The notes: generated from the sequence alone by a model not told the origin. A DNA stretch of 64,000 bases from Microbacterium testaceum StLB037 (GCF_000202635.1 NC_015125.1:3720001-3784000); one strand, 5' to 3'; positions 6,894 to 16,394 are shown, counted from the stretch's first letter. Made by a program: numbers and translations.

Positions 6894-8234
6894 ATGGACA
6901 AGCAGCGCGATTTCGTTCTGCGCACGATCGAAGAACGCGGCGTGAAGTTCGTGCGCCTGTGGTTCACCGATGTCGTGGGAACCCTGAAGTCGGTGGCGAT
7001 CGCCCCGGCCGAGGTGGAGGGGGCCTTCACCGAGGGCCTCGGATTCGACGGTTCCGCGATCGAGGGTCTCACCCGCTCGTACGAGTCGGACCTGCTCGCC
7101 CACCCCGACCCCACGACCTTCCAGATCCTGCCGTGGCGCGGAGAGATCGACCCCACGGCGCGCATGTTCTGCGACATCACGACCCCCGACGGTCAGCCGG
7201 CGGTCGCCGACCCGCGGCACGTGCTCAAGCGCACCCTCGCCAAAGCCGCCGACGCGGGCTTCACGTTCTACACGCACCCCGAGATCGAGTTCTACCTGCT
7301 GAAGTCCTCGCAGCTCGGCCCCGACGGGCGTCCCGAGCCGGTCGACTCGGCGGGCTACTTCGACAACGTCCCCGGGGGAACGGCGCATGACTTCCGTCGC
7401 CGCTCGGTGCGGATGCTGGAAGACCTCGGCATCTCGGTCGAGTTCAGCCACCACGAGGGCGGCCCGGGTCAGAACGAGATCGACCTGCGTTACGCGGACG
7501 CCCTCACCACCGCCGACAACATCATGACCTTCCGGACGGTCGTGAAAGAGGTCGCGATCGAGCAGGGCGTGTACGCGACGTTCATGCCGAAGCCCATCAG
7601 CGGGCAGCCCGGCAGCGGTATGCACACGCACCTCTCGCTCTTCGAGGGCGACATGAACGCGTTCTACGAAGAGGGCGGGCAGTACCAGCTCTCGAAGGTC
7701 GGCCGTCACTTCATCGCGGGCCTCCTCCGTCACGCCAACGAGATCTCGGCCGTGACGAACCAGTTCGTCAACTCGTACAAGCGCCTGTGGGGCGGTGACG
7801 AGGCTCCGAGCTTCATCTGCTGGGGTCACAACAACCGCTCGGCCCTCGTGCGCGTGCCGCTCTACAAGCCGAACAAGGGTCAGTCGACGCGCGTCGAGTA
7901 CCGCGCCCTCGACTCCGCAGCCAACCCGTACCTGTCGTACGCGCTCATGCTCGCGGCCGGCCTGAAAGGCATCGAGGAAGAGTACGAGCTGCCCGCCGAG
8001 GCCGAAGACAACGTCTGGTCGCTGACCGACTCCGAGCGCCGCGCCCTCGGCTACGCGCCGCTCCCGGCAAGCCTCGACCACGCTCTCGAGTACCTCGAGG
8101 AGTCCGAGCTCGTCGCCGAGACGCTGGGGGAGCAGGTGTTCAAGTACGTTCTGCTCAACAAGCGTCGCGAGTGGCAGCAGTACCGCGCCCAGGTCACGCC
8201 GTTCGAGCTCGCGAGCAACCTCGAAGCGCTCTGA
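6894..8234 (+). CDS. glnA2: Glutamine synthetase type I, GlnA2 class
   Basis: A cytoplasmic ATP-dependent ligase making glutamine from glutamate and ammonia. The 446-residue length and the order glnA2-glnE match mycobacterial and streptomycete GlnA2. Visible motifs are GFDGSAIEGLTRSYESD, EIEFYLL with metal ligands, GPGQNEIDLRYADAL, MPKPISGQPGSGMHTHLSL and NQFVNSYKRLWGG. The C-terminal region reads IEEEYELPAEAEDNVWSL and lacks the NLY-type adenylylation tyrosine context seen in GlnA1. This is the GSI-alpha-like arrangement, presumably not controlled by adenylylation. ATG 6894 is favoured over ATG 6888 because GAGGG then lies six bases upstream. glnE follows after 22 bases. Confidence 0.9.
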   Translation: MDKQRDFVLRTIEERGVKFVRLWFTDVVGTLKSVAIAPAEVEGAFTEGLGFDGSAIEGLTRSYESDLLAHPDPTTFQILPWRGEIDPTARMFCDITTPDGQPAVADPRHVLKRTLAKAADAGFTFYTHPEIEFYLLKSSQLGPDGRPEPVDSAGYFDNVPGGTAHDFRRRSVRMLEDLGISVEFSHHEGGPGQNEIDLRYADALTTADNIMTFRTVVKEVAIEQGVYATFMPKPISGQPGSGMHTHLSLFEGDMNAFYEEGGQYQLSKVGRHFIAGLLRHANEISAVTNQFVNSYKRLWGGDEAPSFICWGHNNRSALVRVPLYKPNKGQSTRVEYRALDSAANPYLSYALMLAAGLKGIEEEYELPAEAEDNVWSLTDSERRALGYAPLPASLDHALEYLEESELVAETLGEQVFKYVLLNKRREWQQYRAQVTPFELASNLEAL

Positions 8235-8256
8235 CACCGCCCCTGACAGGACACCG

Positions 8257-11247
8257 ATGATGTCGGGCGATCGATCGACGGCGCTCACCGCCCTGGCGCG
8301 CATCGGCTTCTCGCGACTCGCGGAGGCCGATGCGCTCCTGGGCGAGCTCGAGGAGCTCGCCGGCGTCCCGAGGGCCGATGCCACGACGTTGGCGCAGCGC
8401 GTCGCCGACCCCGATCGCGCCCTCTCGTCGATCGTCCAGATCGCTCGCCGGAACACGGATGCCGTGCGCACCTGCGCCGCGGACGCCGGCGCGTGGCGCG
8501 CGCTCTGGGACATCGTCGGCGCCTCCGACGGGTTCGCGGAGTTCTACCTCCGCCATCCCGAGGAGCTCGCTCACCTCGCCGGGGCGGGTCTGACCATTCC
8601 CGACGAGCAGGCCATGCGCCTCGAGCTCCTGGCATCCGTCGGCGACGAAGACGGCTTCGCCGCGGAGTCCTCGGATGCCGCCTGGCTCGCGCTGCGAGTC
8701 CGCTACCGGCGTCTGCTGGCCCGGATCGCCGCGTACGACCTCGGCCAGGACGACCCGGCCGGCGCGATCGACATGGTCTCGGCCTCCCTCGCCGACCTCG
8801 CCGGAGCAGCGCTCGAAGCCTCGCTCAGCGTGGCCCGCTCGCGTGTGTCCGGAACCGGACCGGCCGCGTTCCCGCGCGAGCAGGTCGAGGCGACGCAGTT
8901 CGCGATCATCGCGATGGGCAAGACCGGTGCCCGCGAGCTGAACTACGTCAGCGACGTCGACGTGATCTTCGTCGGCGGGTCCTCGGACGAGGAGGTCGTG
9001 TCCGAAGCGCGCGCGATCGACATCGGCACGCGTCTGGCCGTGCAGACGATGCGGGGGATCTCCGGTCCCGAGATCGAGCCGCCGCTGTGGGAGGTCGACC
9101 CGAACCTGCGCCCCGAGGGCAAGCAGGGTGCGTTGGTACGGAGCCTCGGCTCCCACCGCCAGTACTACGACCGGTGGGCGAAGAGCTGGGAGTTCCAGGC
9201 GCTGCTGAAGGCCCGGGCGATCGCGGGCGACGCGCAGCTGGGGGCCGAGTACGTGGGCGCCATGCAGCCCCTCGTCTGGCACAGCGCCGCGCGCGAGAAC
9301 TTCGTCGAGGGCGTGCAGCGCATGCGCGAACGCGTGACCGACCACGTCCCCGCGAGCGAGGTGAACCGTCAGCTGAAGCTGGGTCCTGGTGGCATCCGCG
9401 ATGTCGAGTTCACGGTGCAGCTGCTCCAGCTCGTGCACGGGCTCACCGACGAGCGCATCCGGCAGCGCGGCACGCTCGAGGCGTTGGACGCCCTCGTGGC
9501 CGAGGGGTACATCGGCCGGTCCGAGGCGGAGGCATTCGGCCGCGACTACCGCCTGCTGCGGCTGCTCGAACACCGTCTGCAGCTGCGGGGGCTTCGGCGG
9601 ACGGCGCTGCTCCCCGAGAAGCCCGAAGACCTTCGCGTGCTCGCGCGAGCGACGCGGTTGTCGGATTCCGCGGAGGGCGTGCAGGCGGCGTGGGAGGGCA
9701 TCAAGCGCGAGGTGCGCGACATCCACGTGCGCTTGTTCTACCGACCGCTGCTCTCGGCCGTCGCCGCCCTGCCCGAGGGGGAGCGGACGCTCTCGACCGA
9801 GCAGGCGCGCGATCGTCTCGCCGCGATCGGCTTCCGCGATCCTGCGGGGGCGCTCCGCCACATCGCGGCGCTCACCAGCGGACTGAGCCGCAAGGCCACG
9901 ATCCAGCGGCACCTCATGCCGATCATGATCCGCTGGTTCGCCGACGGCGTCGATCCCGACTACGGGCTCCTGGTGTTCCGCCGCATCAGCGAGCGTCTGG
10001 GGAACACGCCCTGGTTCCTGCGCGTGCTGCGCGACTCCGCCGGTGCGGCCGAGAGCCTCACCCGCGTGCTCTCGGGCTCGCGGTACATCGGTGAGTTGAT
10101 GGAGTGGATCCCCGAGGCCGTGGCGTGGCTCGACGACGATGCGCTGCTCCGCCCCCGCTCGGGCAAGGCGCTCGAAGACGAAGCACGCGCGATCCAGACG
10201 CGCTGGCAGAACATCGACGACGCGATGCGGTCGGTACGAGCCCTTCGGCGCCGCGAGATGCTCCGCGTCGCGATGGCCGCCGTGCTCGAGGTCGTCTCGC
10301 TCGAGGAGCTCTCCGACGCGCTCACGACGATCACCGAGACGACGATCCAAGCGACCCTGCGCGCTGTGCGTCGCGCCGTGGTCCCGCCCGAGGACGACGA
10401 TCTCGACTTCTCCGTCATCGCCATGGGTCGCTTCGGCGGCCGCGAGCTGGGATTCGGGTCGGATGCCGACGTCATGTACGTCTATCGGGCGAACGGCCTC
10501 GACCCCCAGCGCGCGAGCGCCCTCGCCCTCAAGATCGTCGCCGGCCTCCGGGAGCATTCCGAGGACCACCGCCTGCCCCTCGACCTCGACGCCGAGCTGC
10601 GCCCCGAAGGGCGAAGCGGACCGCTCGCCCGTTCGCTCGACGCCTACGCCGAGTACTACCGCCGGTGGTCGTTGTCGTGGGAGGCGCAGGCCTTGCTCCG
10701 CGCCCGCGGCGTCGCCGGCAGCGTCAAACTCATCAACGACTTCATGGCCCTGGCCGATGAAGTGCGCTACCCCGAGAAGGCCGAACCGAACGGCCTGCGC
10801 GAGATCCGCCGCATCAAGGCGCGCGTCGAGAACGAGCGGCTTCCGCAGGGCGCCGATCCCGCGCGCCACCTCAAACTCGGCCCGGGGTCGCTGAGCGACG
10901 TCGAGTGGCTGGTGCAGATCATCCAGCTCCAGCACGCGCGCGCGGTGCCGGGGCTGCGCACGACGTCGACGCTCGGGGCCTTGAGCGCGGCGGTGGAGGC
11001 CGGTCTCGTTCCCGCCGATGCGGCTGAGAAGCTGGCGGCATCCTGGCACCTCGCCAGCCGCCTGCGGTCCGCCAACACCCTGCTTTCGGGGCAGACGAGC
11101 GACGTCCTTCCCGCGGACCGCTCGCGTCTCGACGGCATCGGTCGCATCCTCGAGTACCCGCCGCGCTCCGCAACTCAGGTCGAGGAGGACTACCTCGGCG
11201 CCACCCGCCGCGCGCGCCGCGTCTTTGAGAAGCTGTTCTACGGCTGA
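8257..11247 (+). CDS. glnE: Bifunctional GS adenylyltransferase / deadenylase
   Basis: A 996-residue two-domain enzyme that attaches AMP to, and removes it from, a tyrosine of glutamine synthetase according to nitrogen status. The N-terminal nucleotidyltransferase domain shows ELNYVSDVDVIFVG near residue 228 (adenylyl-removing half). The C-terminal half shows RELGFGSDADVMYVY near residue 731 (adenylylating half). Each is followed by a conserved PLWEVDPNLRPEGKQG or LDLDAELRPEGRSG segment and a KLGPG(G/S) helix region. Its substrate is probably GlnA1 at 16553-17977, which retains the target tyrosine. It is probably cotranscribed with glnA2. Confidence 0.95.
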   Translation: MMSGDRSTALTALARIGFSRLAEADALLGELEELAGVPRADATTLAQRVADPDRALSSIVQIARRNTDAVRTCAADAGAWRALWDIVGASDGFAEFYLRHPEELAHLAGAGLTIPDEQAMRLELLASVGDEDGFAAESSDAAWLALRVRYRRLLARIAAYDLGQDDPAGAIDMVSASLADLAGAALEASLSVARSRVSGTGPAAFPREQVEATQFAIIAMGKTGARELNYVSDVDVIFVGGSSDEEVVSEARAIDIGTRLAVQTMRGISGPEIEPPLWEVDPNLRPEGKQGALVRSLGSHRQYYDRWAKSWEFQALLKARAIAGDAQLGAEYVGAMQPLVWHSAARENFVEGVQRMRERVTDHVPASEVNRQLKLGPGGIRDVEFTVQLLQLVHGLTDERIRQRGTLEALDALVAEGYIGRSEAEAFGRDYRLLRLLEHRLQLRGLRRTALLPEKPEDLRVLARATRLSDSAEGVQAAWEGIKREVRDIHVRLFYRPLLSAVAALPEGERTLSTEQARDRLAAIGFRDPAGALRHIAALTSGLSRKATIQRHLMPIMIRWFADGVDPDYGLLVFRRISERLGNTPWFLRVLRDSAGAAESLTRVLSGSRYIGELMEWIPEAVAWLDDDALLRPRSGKALEDEARAIQTRWQNIDDAMRSVRALRRREMLRVAMAAVLEVVSLEELSDALTTITETTIQATLRAVRRAVVPPEDDDLDFSVIAMGRFGGRELGFGSDADVMYVYRANGLDPQRASALALKIVAGLREHSEDHRLPLDLDAELRPEGRSGPLARSLDAYAEYYRRWSLSWEAQALLRARGVAGSVKLINDFMALADEVRYPEKAEPNGLREIRRIKARVENERLPQGADPARHLKLGPGSLSDVEWLVQIIQLQHARAVPGLRTTSTLGALSAAVEAGLVPADAAEKLAASWHLASRLRSANTLLSGQTSDVLPADRSRLDGIGRILEYPPRSATQVEEDYLGATRRARRVFEKLFYG

Positions 11248-11263
11248 TCGGTCCCGGCGGGAG

Positions 11264-11293
11264 GGATGCCGCGGCTCCGGGGCCGCGGCATCC
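11264..11293. terminator. Bidirectional hairpin between convergent glnE and fadD
   Basis: GGATGCCGCGG and CCGCGGCATCC pair perfectly around an eight-base loop. It has no U-tract on either strand but sits in the short gap between two convergent genes. Confidence 0.55.
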
Positions 11294-11300
11294 CCCCGCG

Positions 11301-13001
11301 TCAGGACATGAGGCGCTCGCGCACCTCGCGACGAAGGACCTTGCCGATCAGCGAGCGGGGGAGATCGTCGACGACGATCACCCGGCGCGGGACCTTATAG
11401 GCCGCGAGTCGCGACTTGCAGAAGTCGCGGACCGCGTCCGCGGGGAGGTCGACGCCGTCACGCACGACGATCGCCGCCGCGACGTCCTCCCCACCACGGG
11501 GTTTCGGAAGCGCGACGACCGCCGCCGCCTCGATGTCGGGATGACCGACGAGCACGTCTTCGACCTCGCTCGGCGACACGTTGAAGCCACCGGTGATGAT
11601 GATCTCCTTCAACCGATCGACGATCGTCACGAAGCCGTCGGGGGAGACCGACGCGATGTCTCCCGTGCGCAGCCATCCGCCGTCGAGAAGGGTCTCCGCG
11701 GTGTCGGTGGGCCGGTTCCAGTAGCCCTGGAACACCTGGGGGCCGCGCAGCAGCAGTTCGCCCGTCTCCCCGAGGGCGACGTCGTTCTCGGGATCGGCCG
11801 GGTCGACGACACGGATCTCGGTGCTGGGGAAGGGCACGCCGACCGTGCCCGGGCGACGCGAGGGCCCGATCGGGTTCCCGAGAGCGACAGGCGAGGACTC
11901 GGTCATGCCGTAGCCCTCGACCAGCAGACCGCCGGTCGCGGCCTCCCAGCGGTCGACCGTCGCGACCGGGAGGCTCATCGCCCCCGAGATCGCGAACCGC
12001 ACGGTCGAGAGGTCGATCGTGCCGCGGGCCGCCGCGCGGGCGAGCTGGTCGTAGATGGGCGGGACGGCCGGAAGGAAGGTCGGCGGGCTCTTCGGAATCG
12101 CGGATGCCACGAGCTCGAGATCGTACTTCGGGAACAGCACGAGCTTGGCGCCGATGCTCATCGCGAAGGTCAGGCACAGGGTCAGCCCGTACGCGTGGAA
12201 CAGGGGGAGGACGCCGTAGAAGGTCTCTTCGCCATCGCGGAGCCCGGGGACCCACGCGCGCCCCTGCATCGCGTTCGCGCGCAGGTTGGCATGGGTCAGC
12301 ACCGCGCCCTTCGGACTCCCGGTCGTGCCGCTCGTGTACTGCAGGAGCGCGATGTCGTCGAGCCGCGGTCCCTTGTGCTTGCGAGACAGCACGCCGTGGG
12401 TCAGCAAGGTCTCCCAGGGGCGCGTCCGCTTCGATGTCGGTGTGGCGGTCAGCTGCGCGCGCGCCTCGCGGGCCTTACGGACCGGAAGCCGGAGCGCCAG
12501 GCGCTTCGCGCGCGGCATGGCCCTCGTGATATCGACACTGATGACGTGTTCGAGCGCCAGGTCGGCGGGGAACTCGGCGACGACGTCGGCGATCTTGTCC
12601 CACACGATGGCGAAGCGCGCACCGTGGTCTTCGAACTGGTGACGCAGCTCGCGCGGCGTGTAGATCGGGTTGTGCTCGATGACGATGGCCCCGAGTCGCA
12701 GCGCGGCGTAGAACGCCGCCACGTGCTGCGGGCAGTTCGGGAGCACCAGCGCGACCCGATCGCCCGCGCGGACGCCGAGCCGGCGCAGCCCCTCAGCCGC
12801 ATGGTCGATCAGGCGACCGAGCTCGCGATACGTCGTCGTCGCGCCGAAGAACTCGAGCGCGGGGCTCTTCCCGTACCGCGAAACGCTCGCGGCCATCATC
12901 TCGGGCAGCGTCTGCGTCGGTTCGTCGATCTCGTGCGGCACCCCGTCGGCGTAGGAGCTCAGCCAGGGACGCGAAGAGTAAGGCAGGGGCATGGCATCCA
13001 T
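11301..13001 (-). CDS. fadD: Long-chain fatty acid-CoA ligase
   Basis: An AMP-forming acyl-CoA synthetase of about 566 residues that activates fatty acids with ATP and CoA. The adenylation motif YTSGTTGSPKGAVLTH is near residue 219, followed by the A5 motif VEGYGMTESSP, the A7 motif GWLRTGDIASVSPDG, the A8 hinge DRLKEIIITGGFNVSPSEVED, and the catalytic lysine near the end (PRSLIGKVLRRE). GGAGGGGG lies eight bases upstream of ATG 13001; ATG 12992 is a second candidate. It fits with the thiolase/hydroxyacyl-CoA dehydrogenase genes at 47-50 kb as a beta-oxidation set, although they are unlinked. Confidence 0.93.
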   Translation of the reverse strand: MDAMPLPYSSRPWLSSYADGVPHEIDEPTQTLPEMMAASVSRYGKSPALEFFGATTTYRELGRLIDHAAEGLRRLGVRAGDRVALVLPNCPQHVAAFYAALRLGAIVIEHNPIYTPRELRHQFEDHGARFAIVWDKIADVVAEFPADLALEHVISVDITRAMPRAKRLALRLPVRKAREARAQLTATPTSKRTRPWETLLTHGVLSRKHKGPRLDDIALLQYTSGTTGSPKGAVLTHANLRANAMQGRAWVPGLRDGEETFYGVLPLFHAYGLTLCLTFAMSIGAKLVLFPKYDLELVASAIPKSPPTFLPAVPPIYDQLARAAARGTIDLSTVRFAISGAMSLPVATVDRWEAATGGLLVEGYGMTESSPVALGNPIGPSRRPGTVGVPFPSTEIRVVDPADPENDVALGETGELLLRGPQVFQGYWNRPTDTAETLLDGGWLRTGDIASVSPDGFVTIVDRLKEIIITGGFNVSPSEVEDVLVGHPDIEAAAVVALPKPRGGEDVAAAIVVRDGVDLPADAVRDFCKSRLAAYKVPRRVIVVDDLPRSLIGKVLRREVRERLMS

Positions 13002-13081
13002 CCTTCCGTCCCCCTCCGCCATGACGGCGGCACGGCACCTGTGGGGATGCCGGGAGCCTGGAGATCATCGATGCTCAGGTC

Positions 13082-13087
13082 TAGCCT
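13082..13087 (+). promoter_or_regulatory. Leaderless -10 element for DUF2277 gene
   Basis: TAGCCT ends six bases before ATG 13094. There is no ribosome-binding sequence between them. Confidence 0.55.
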
Positions 13088-13093
13088 GGCGCC

Positions 13094-13405
13094 ATGTGCC
13101 GCAACATCGTCCCGCTTCACAACTTCACGCCGCCGGCGACGGATGCCGAGTGCCATGACGCCGCGCTGCAGTTCGTCCGCAAGATCGTGGGGACGACGAA
13201 ACCCTCGCGGGCCAACCAGGACGTCTTCGACCGCGCCGTGGCCGAGATCGCGGCATCCGTCCGTCATCTCCTCGACGACCTGGTGACGAACGCCCCGCCG
13301 AAGGTGCGCGAAGAGGAGGCGGCGAAACGCCAGGCGCGCTCGGCCGAACGCTACGAGGCGATCCGCGTCTTCCAGGAGCAGAAGCGCGCGGAGCGCGCGG
13401 GCTGA
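13094..13405 (+). CDS. DUF2277 family protein
   Basis: A 103-residue soluble protein beginning MCRNIVPLHNFTPPATD, the diagnostic opening of DUF2277 (MCRNI-x-x-LHNF-x-PPAT). The rest is helical (AALQFVRKIVGTTKPSRANQDVFDRAVAEIA) with a charged tail. DUF2277 proteins are common in Actinobacteria and some Proteobacteria, and their biochemical role is unknown to me. The gene appears leaderless. It converges with the lipoprotein gene at 13418, with only 12 bases between the stops and no clear terminator. Confidence 0.92.
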   Translation: MCRNIVPLHNFTPPATDAECHDAALQFVRKIVGTTKPSRANQDVFDRAVAEIAASVRHLLDDLVTNAPPKVREEEAAKRQARSAERYEAIRVFQEQKRAERAG

Positions 13406-13417
13406 GCCCGCCGCGTG

Positions 13418-14068
13418 TCAGCCCTCGGTGTGTCGCTCGAACAGAGGAGTGGCATCTGGACTCTCCAGGTCTGGGACGCCGGTCTCATCCGGCACCGCCT
13501 GCAGCGGGCCGCGCAGCTGCTCCAGCAGGGCCGCGGCGTCGCCGGGCTCGCAGGTCGAGGTCGCACGAAGCTCGAGCATATCGACCGTGCCGTCGGCCGC
13601 GCTGCCCGGGATCATGTCGACGTCCAGCCGGGACACCTTCGCCTCCGGCTTGCCCGCGACGATCACGATGTTCTCGATGCCCTCCCCGTACGTGGGCGAC
13701 GGAGCGAGCTGCCATCCGTTTTCTGTCATCCACGCTCGGAGATCCGCCATGCGCTGGGGACCCTCACCGTTGAACGAGAAACCCTCCGGCAGGTTCCGGC
13801 GCAGGAAGAACTCGTATCCTTCGTCGCATCGCTCTGGCACATCGCCGTACTCCGCAACGCGCCATTCGCCCGTGAATATCTGCTTCTGCACCTCGGCGAC
13901 GGTCTCTTTGAACGCGAGATTCTGCTCTTTGGCTGCGGCGAAGCTGACCTCCTCGGAGGGGGTGACCTGAGGGGACATTTGCGGACCTCCACATGCTGTC
14001 AAGACGGTCGCGGCGATCACCGCGCCAAGGAGGGCAAGGGGCCCTCGTCTGCTGCCGCTTTTCGTCAT
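13418..14068 (-). CDS. Lipoprotein of second T7SS-like operon
   Basis: A 216-residue protein with signal RRGPLALLGAVIAATVLTAC (lipobox LTAC), so exported and lipid-anchored. The mature part contains KEQNLAFKETVAEVQKQIF and EGFSFNGEGPQRMADLRAW, a pattern I associate with small actinobacterial lipoproteins found beside WXG-like genes; no named domain is certain. Its ATG shares one base with the TGA of the DUF1023 hydrolase upstream, so it is the third gene of that operon. It may act as an envelope partner or immunity-like factor for the exported hydrolase; this is inference from context. Confidence 0.8.
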   Translation of the reverse strand: MTKSGSRRGPLALLGAVIAATVLTACGGPQMSPQVTPSEEVSFAAAKEQNLAFKETVAEVQKQIFTGEWRVAEYGDVPERCDEGYEFFLRRNLPEGFSFNGEGPQRMADLRAWMTENGWQLAPSPTYGEGIENIVIVAGKPEAKVSRLDVDMIPGSAADGTVDMLELRATSTCEPGDAAALLEQLRGPLQAVPDETGVPDLESPDATPLFERHTEG

Positions 14069-16029
14069 CAGTGTGCTCCTGCCGTCTCCAGCGCCTCGCG
14101 CAATCCCACCACGAAATGCTTGAAGGACTCGGCGGACGGATCCAGATAGCCGGTCTGCTCCCTCGATTCATAGCGGGGGATTGCCGCACCGCCCGGCCCG
14201 ACGCTCCACCCGACGAGAACATCCTTGGTGCTGTTGTGCGCGTCGTGACTGTCGGTCGATTCCCCGTCCTCGCCTCCAGGGGAACCGTACCCGGGCACGA
14301 CCCCGCCGTTGGACCCGAAGCGCTCGACGCCCGGGATGTCGCGCGGGTCGACCGCGTGCGCGCTGCCCAACCAGTCCTTGCGTCCCCACTCCGCGATGTT
14401 GTCGTCGTCCGCGTGGGTCGAGAACAGCTCGGTCTGCCCGGAGCGGATCTGCGCGGCGAGTTCATCGCCCGTCTGCGGGGTCACCCCAGCCGAGCCGAAG
14501 AACCACACGTGCGAGACCAGTCCGGGGTTGTCGGACAACGCCTGACCGGTCATGGTCGTGCCGAGCGAATGCGCGCCGGCGTTCAGCTGCGCGTCGGGGT
14601 TCACGGTGCGCAAGCCCTGCCAGGTCTGCGAGAGCCGGGAAGCTCCCGCATCCGGTCGATCGATCTCCCGAACGCTCAGGACCCCTCCGGAGTCCCAGTC
14701 CATGACCAGCACGACAGCAGTGCTCTTGTCTTGCCCCGTGCGCTCCAGCTCGCTCGTCAGCGCCGCCTGCAGGTCGGCGCTCCCGCGTGCCCATTCGTTG
14801 AGCGACCCCAGATCGGTCCGGATGCCGTGCGTCAGCGTGGTGATCTGATCGGCGTTGTCGACGTCGCCGAACGCGATGTTCGCGCGCGGGGAGCCCTCGG
14901 TGTCGAGGAAGAAGCTGAGCAGCGTCGGCCGCGTGCCGTCGTCCCCGCGCTGCTCGATCACGGCGCGGAGGTGCTCGAGCCGCGTCCGGGTCTCGTCGTC
15001 GAGATCGTCCCGCGCGAGGGCCTGAGCGAGCCCTGAGCGATTGAACATCCCGCGCTGCGGAGCGGGGATGCCGTTGAGGTTCCCGACCACGAGCGGAGCC
15101 AGCGCGAGCAGCTGCGCGAGGGGACCCGCGTTCCACTCGCCGTTCGGCGCCGCCGTCGAGGTCGACGCGAGATCCGCGAAGAGGTCGCCCGCCCGATGCG
15201 GGTCGACGAAGGCGACCGCCTGAACGAAATCAGGGTGCGCCTCCATCCAGCGCTTCGCCGCGTCTTCGTCGGCGGTCGAAAGCCAATCGATGCGACGCTC
15301 GGCCGCGCGCCCGAGTTCGTAGGTGAGCTGCTCCGCCAGAGTCCGGCTCGTGGATGCCGCAGCCGGGGCTCCCGGGTACGCGTTATCCACGAATCCCCAG
15401 AACGTCTGCGCGACGCGCAGCGGCTCGCCACCGGCGGCGTAGACCTCAGTACCACCGGAAACACCCCGCAAGCGCGATGCGAGTCGGTCCTCCGAGTCCT
15501 CGATGTCGCGCCGGAGACGCTCGATATCGTCGCGCAACGCGTCGAGTGCGTCCTTAGCCTTGCGCAGCACCGTCCCCGCCGACGACCGCCCCAGCGCCGC
15601 ATCCGCGGCGACGTCAGGGTCCGTGCCGCTCGATCGCGTCGACCAGTAGGTCGTGTCCGCCATCGCCTTGGCTTCTTCTGCCGACGTGTAGTCCGCGACG
15701 ACGCTGCCGATCCGTGATGCCAGCTCTTCGCGACGAGAGCGGAGGTCGGGCAGTTCCGAGGATGCCGCCTCGTACAGCGCGTTTCGCGCGGCGATCAGCG
15801 ATTCCGCGAAGCTCTGGGCGTCGTCGCGGGGCCGATCCAGCATCCGTGGCACCCCTTCGGCACCGGTCACGTGGAACACCTCGGGGTCGCTGAGGACATT
15901 CCACCGGTCATGAACCGTCGACATCGACGTCTGCGTGGCGTTCGCCACCGTGACGAGCCGCTCCGCGAGTCCCGAGACGACGGCGGGATCGAGGACCTGA
16001 GGCAGGTCGGCGACACTCGGCGTGCTCAT
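14068..16029 (-). CDS. WXG-type N-terminus fused to DUF1023 alpha/beta hydrolase
   Basis: A 653-residue protein. Residues 1 to ~230 are helical with a W-x3-S-D-P-E motif (RWNVLSDPEVFHVTGAEGV) and long coiled-coil segments, similar in layout to the 408-residue protein at 747-1973. The C-terminal half is an alpha/beta hydrolase of the DUF1023 (Abhydrolase_8) type: nucleophile elbow GAHSLGTTM, acidic region VLVMDWDSGGVLS, and candidate His in STHADDDNIAEWG or DSHDAHNST. Proteins of this type accompany actinobacterial type VII secretion and are thought to be exported esterases or lipases. ATG 16029 was chosen because it overlaps the preceding stop (ATGA). The substrate is unknown. Confidence 0.82.
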   Translation of the reverse strand: MSTPSVADLPQVLDPAVVSGLAERLVTVANATQTSMSTVHDRWNVLSDPEVFHVTGAEGVPRMLDRPRDDAQSFAESLIAARNALYEAASSELPDLRSRREELASRIGSVVADYTSAEEAKAMADTTYWSTRSSGTDPDVAADAALGRSSAGTVLRKAKDALDALRDDIERLRRDIEDSEDRLASRLRGVSGGTEVYAAGGEPLRVAQTFWGFVDNAYPGAPAAASTSRTLAEQLTYELGRAAERRIDWLSTADEDAAKRWMEAHPDFVQAVAFVDPHRAGDLFADLASTSTAAPNGEWNAGPLAQLLALAPLVVGNLNGIPAPQRGMFNRSGLAQALARDDLDDETRTRLEHLRAVIEQRGDDGTRPTLLSFFLDTEGSPRANIAFGDVDNADQITTLTHGIRTDLGSLNEWARGSADLQAALTSELERTGQDKSTAVVLVMDWDSGGVLSVREIDRPDAGASRLSQTWQGLRTVNPDAQLNAGAHSLGTTMTGQALSDNPGLVSHVWFFGSAGVTPQTGDELAAQIRSGQTELFSTHADDDNIAEWGRKDWLGSAHAVDPRDIPGVERFGSNGGVVPGYGSPGGEDGESTDSHDAHNSTKDVLVGWSVGPGGAAIPRYESREQTGYLDPSAESFKHFVVGLREALETAGAH

Positions 16030-16394
16030 CCGTACACCCCCGAGGTGTAGGCGTCGAGAGAATCGATGCCCCAATCATCCAGAGCGCGGGACTCCGCTTC
16101 ACCCGCCGTGACGGACATCTCGACGTCGCCTGCGACCACGGCGGTGGTCGCCTCGGTCACGGCCGTGGCGGAGGCCGCGACGATGTGCGCGAGCTTTCCG
16201 GGAACGAGACTCCGCTCCTCGAGGAAATCGCCCCAGGCCGCGGACAGTGTCCGGCGGCCATCCACCGACAGCGAGCCGCCCTCGAGGGCGAGAGCATCGA
16301 TGCCGGAGATGGCATCCGCGATGCCGACACCGGCATCGTCCACGCTCGCCAGAACCCCGATCACGCGATCCGGATCGACACGATAATCACCCAC
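16026..16394 (-). CDS. WXG100-like small protein (second T7SS-like locus)
   Basis: A 122-residue helical protein starting at GTG 16394 (VGDYRVDPDRVIGVLASVDD), with GAGAGGGG seven bases upstream; longer in-frame ATG starts up to 16466 have no ribosome site. The opening Y-x-V-D-P parallels W-S-I-D-P of the gene at 1970-2284, and both are followed directly by a long WXG-type protein, so I treat them as paralogous DUF6507-like ESX proteins. It contains ALEGGSLSVDGRRTLSAAWG, with a W-G pair. It has no signal peptide, consistent with T7SS-dependent export. Confidence 0.72.
   Translation of the reverse strand: MGDYRVDPDRVIGVLASVDDAGVGIADAISGIDALALEGGSLSVDGRRTLSAAWGDFLEERSLVPGKLAHIVAASATAVTEATTAVVAGDVEMSVTAGEAESRALDDWGIDSLDAYTSGVYG

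Noticed and set aside
8194-11049. A 951-codon open frame on the minus strand opposite glnE.
   Set aside because: It is the shadow of a clear two-domain GlnE; there is no ribosome site or motif in the antisense frame.
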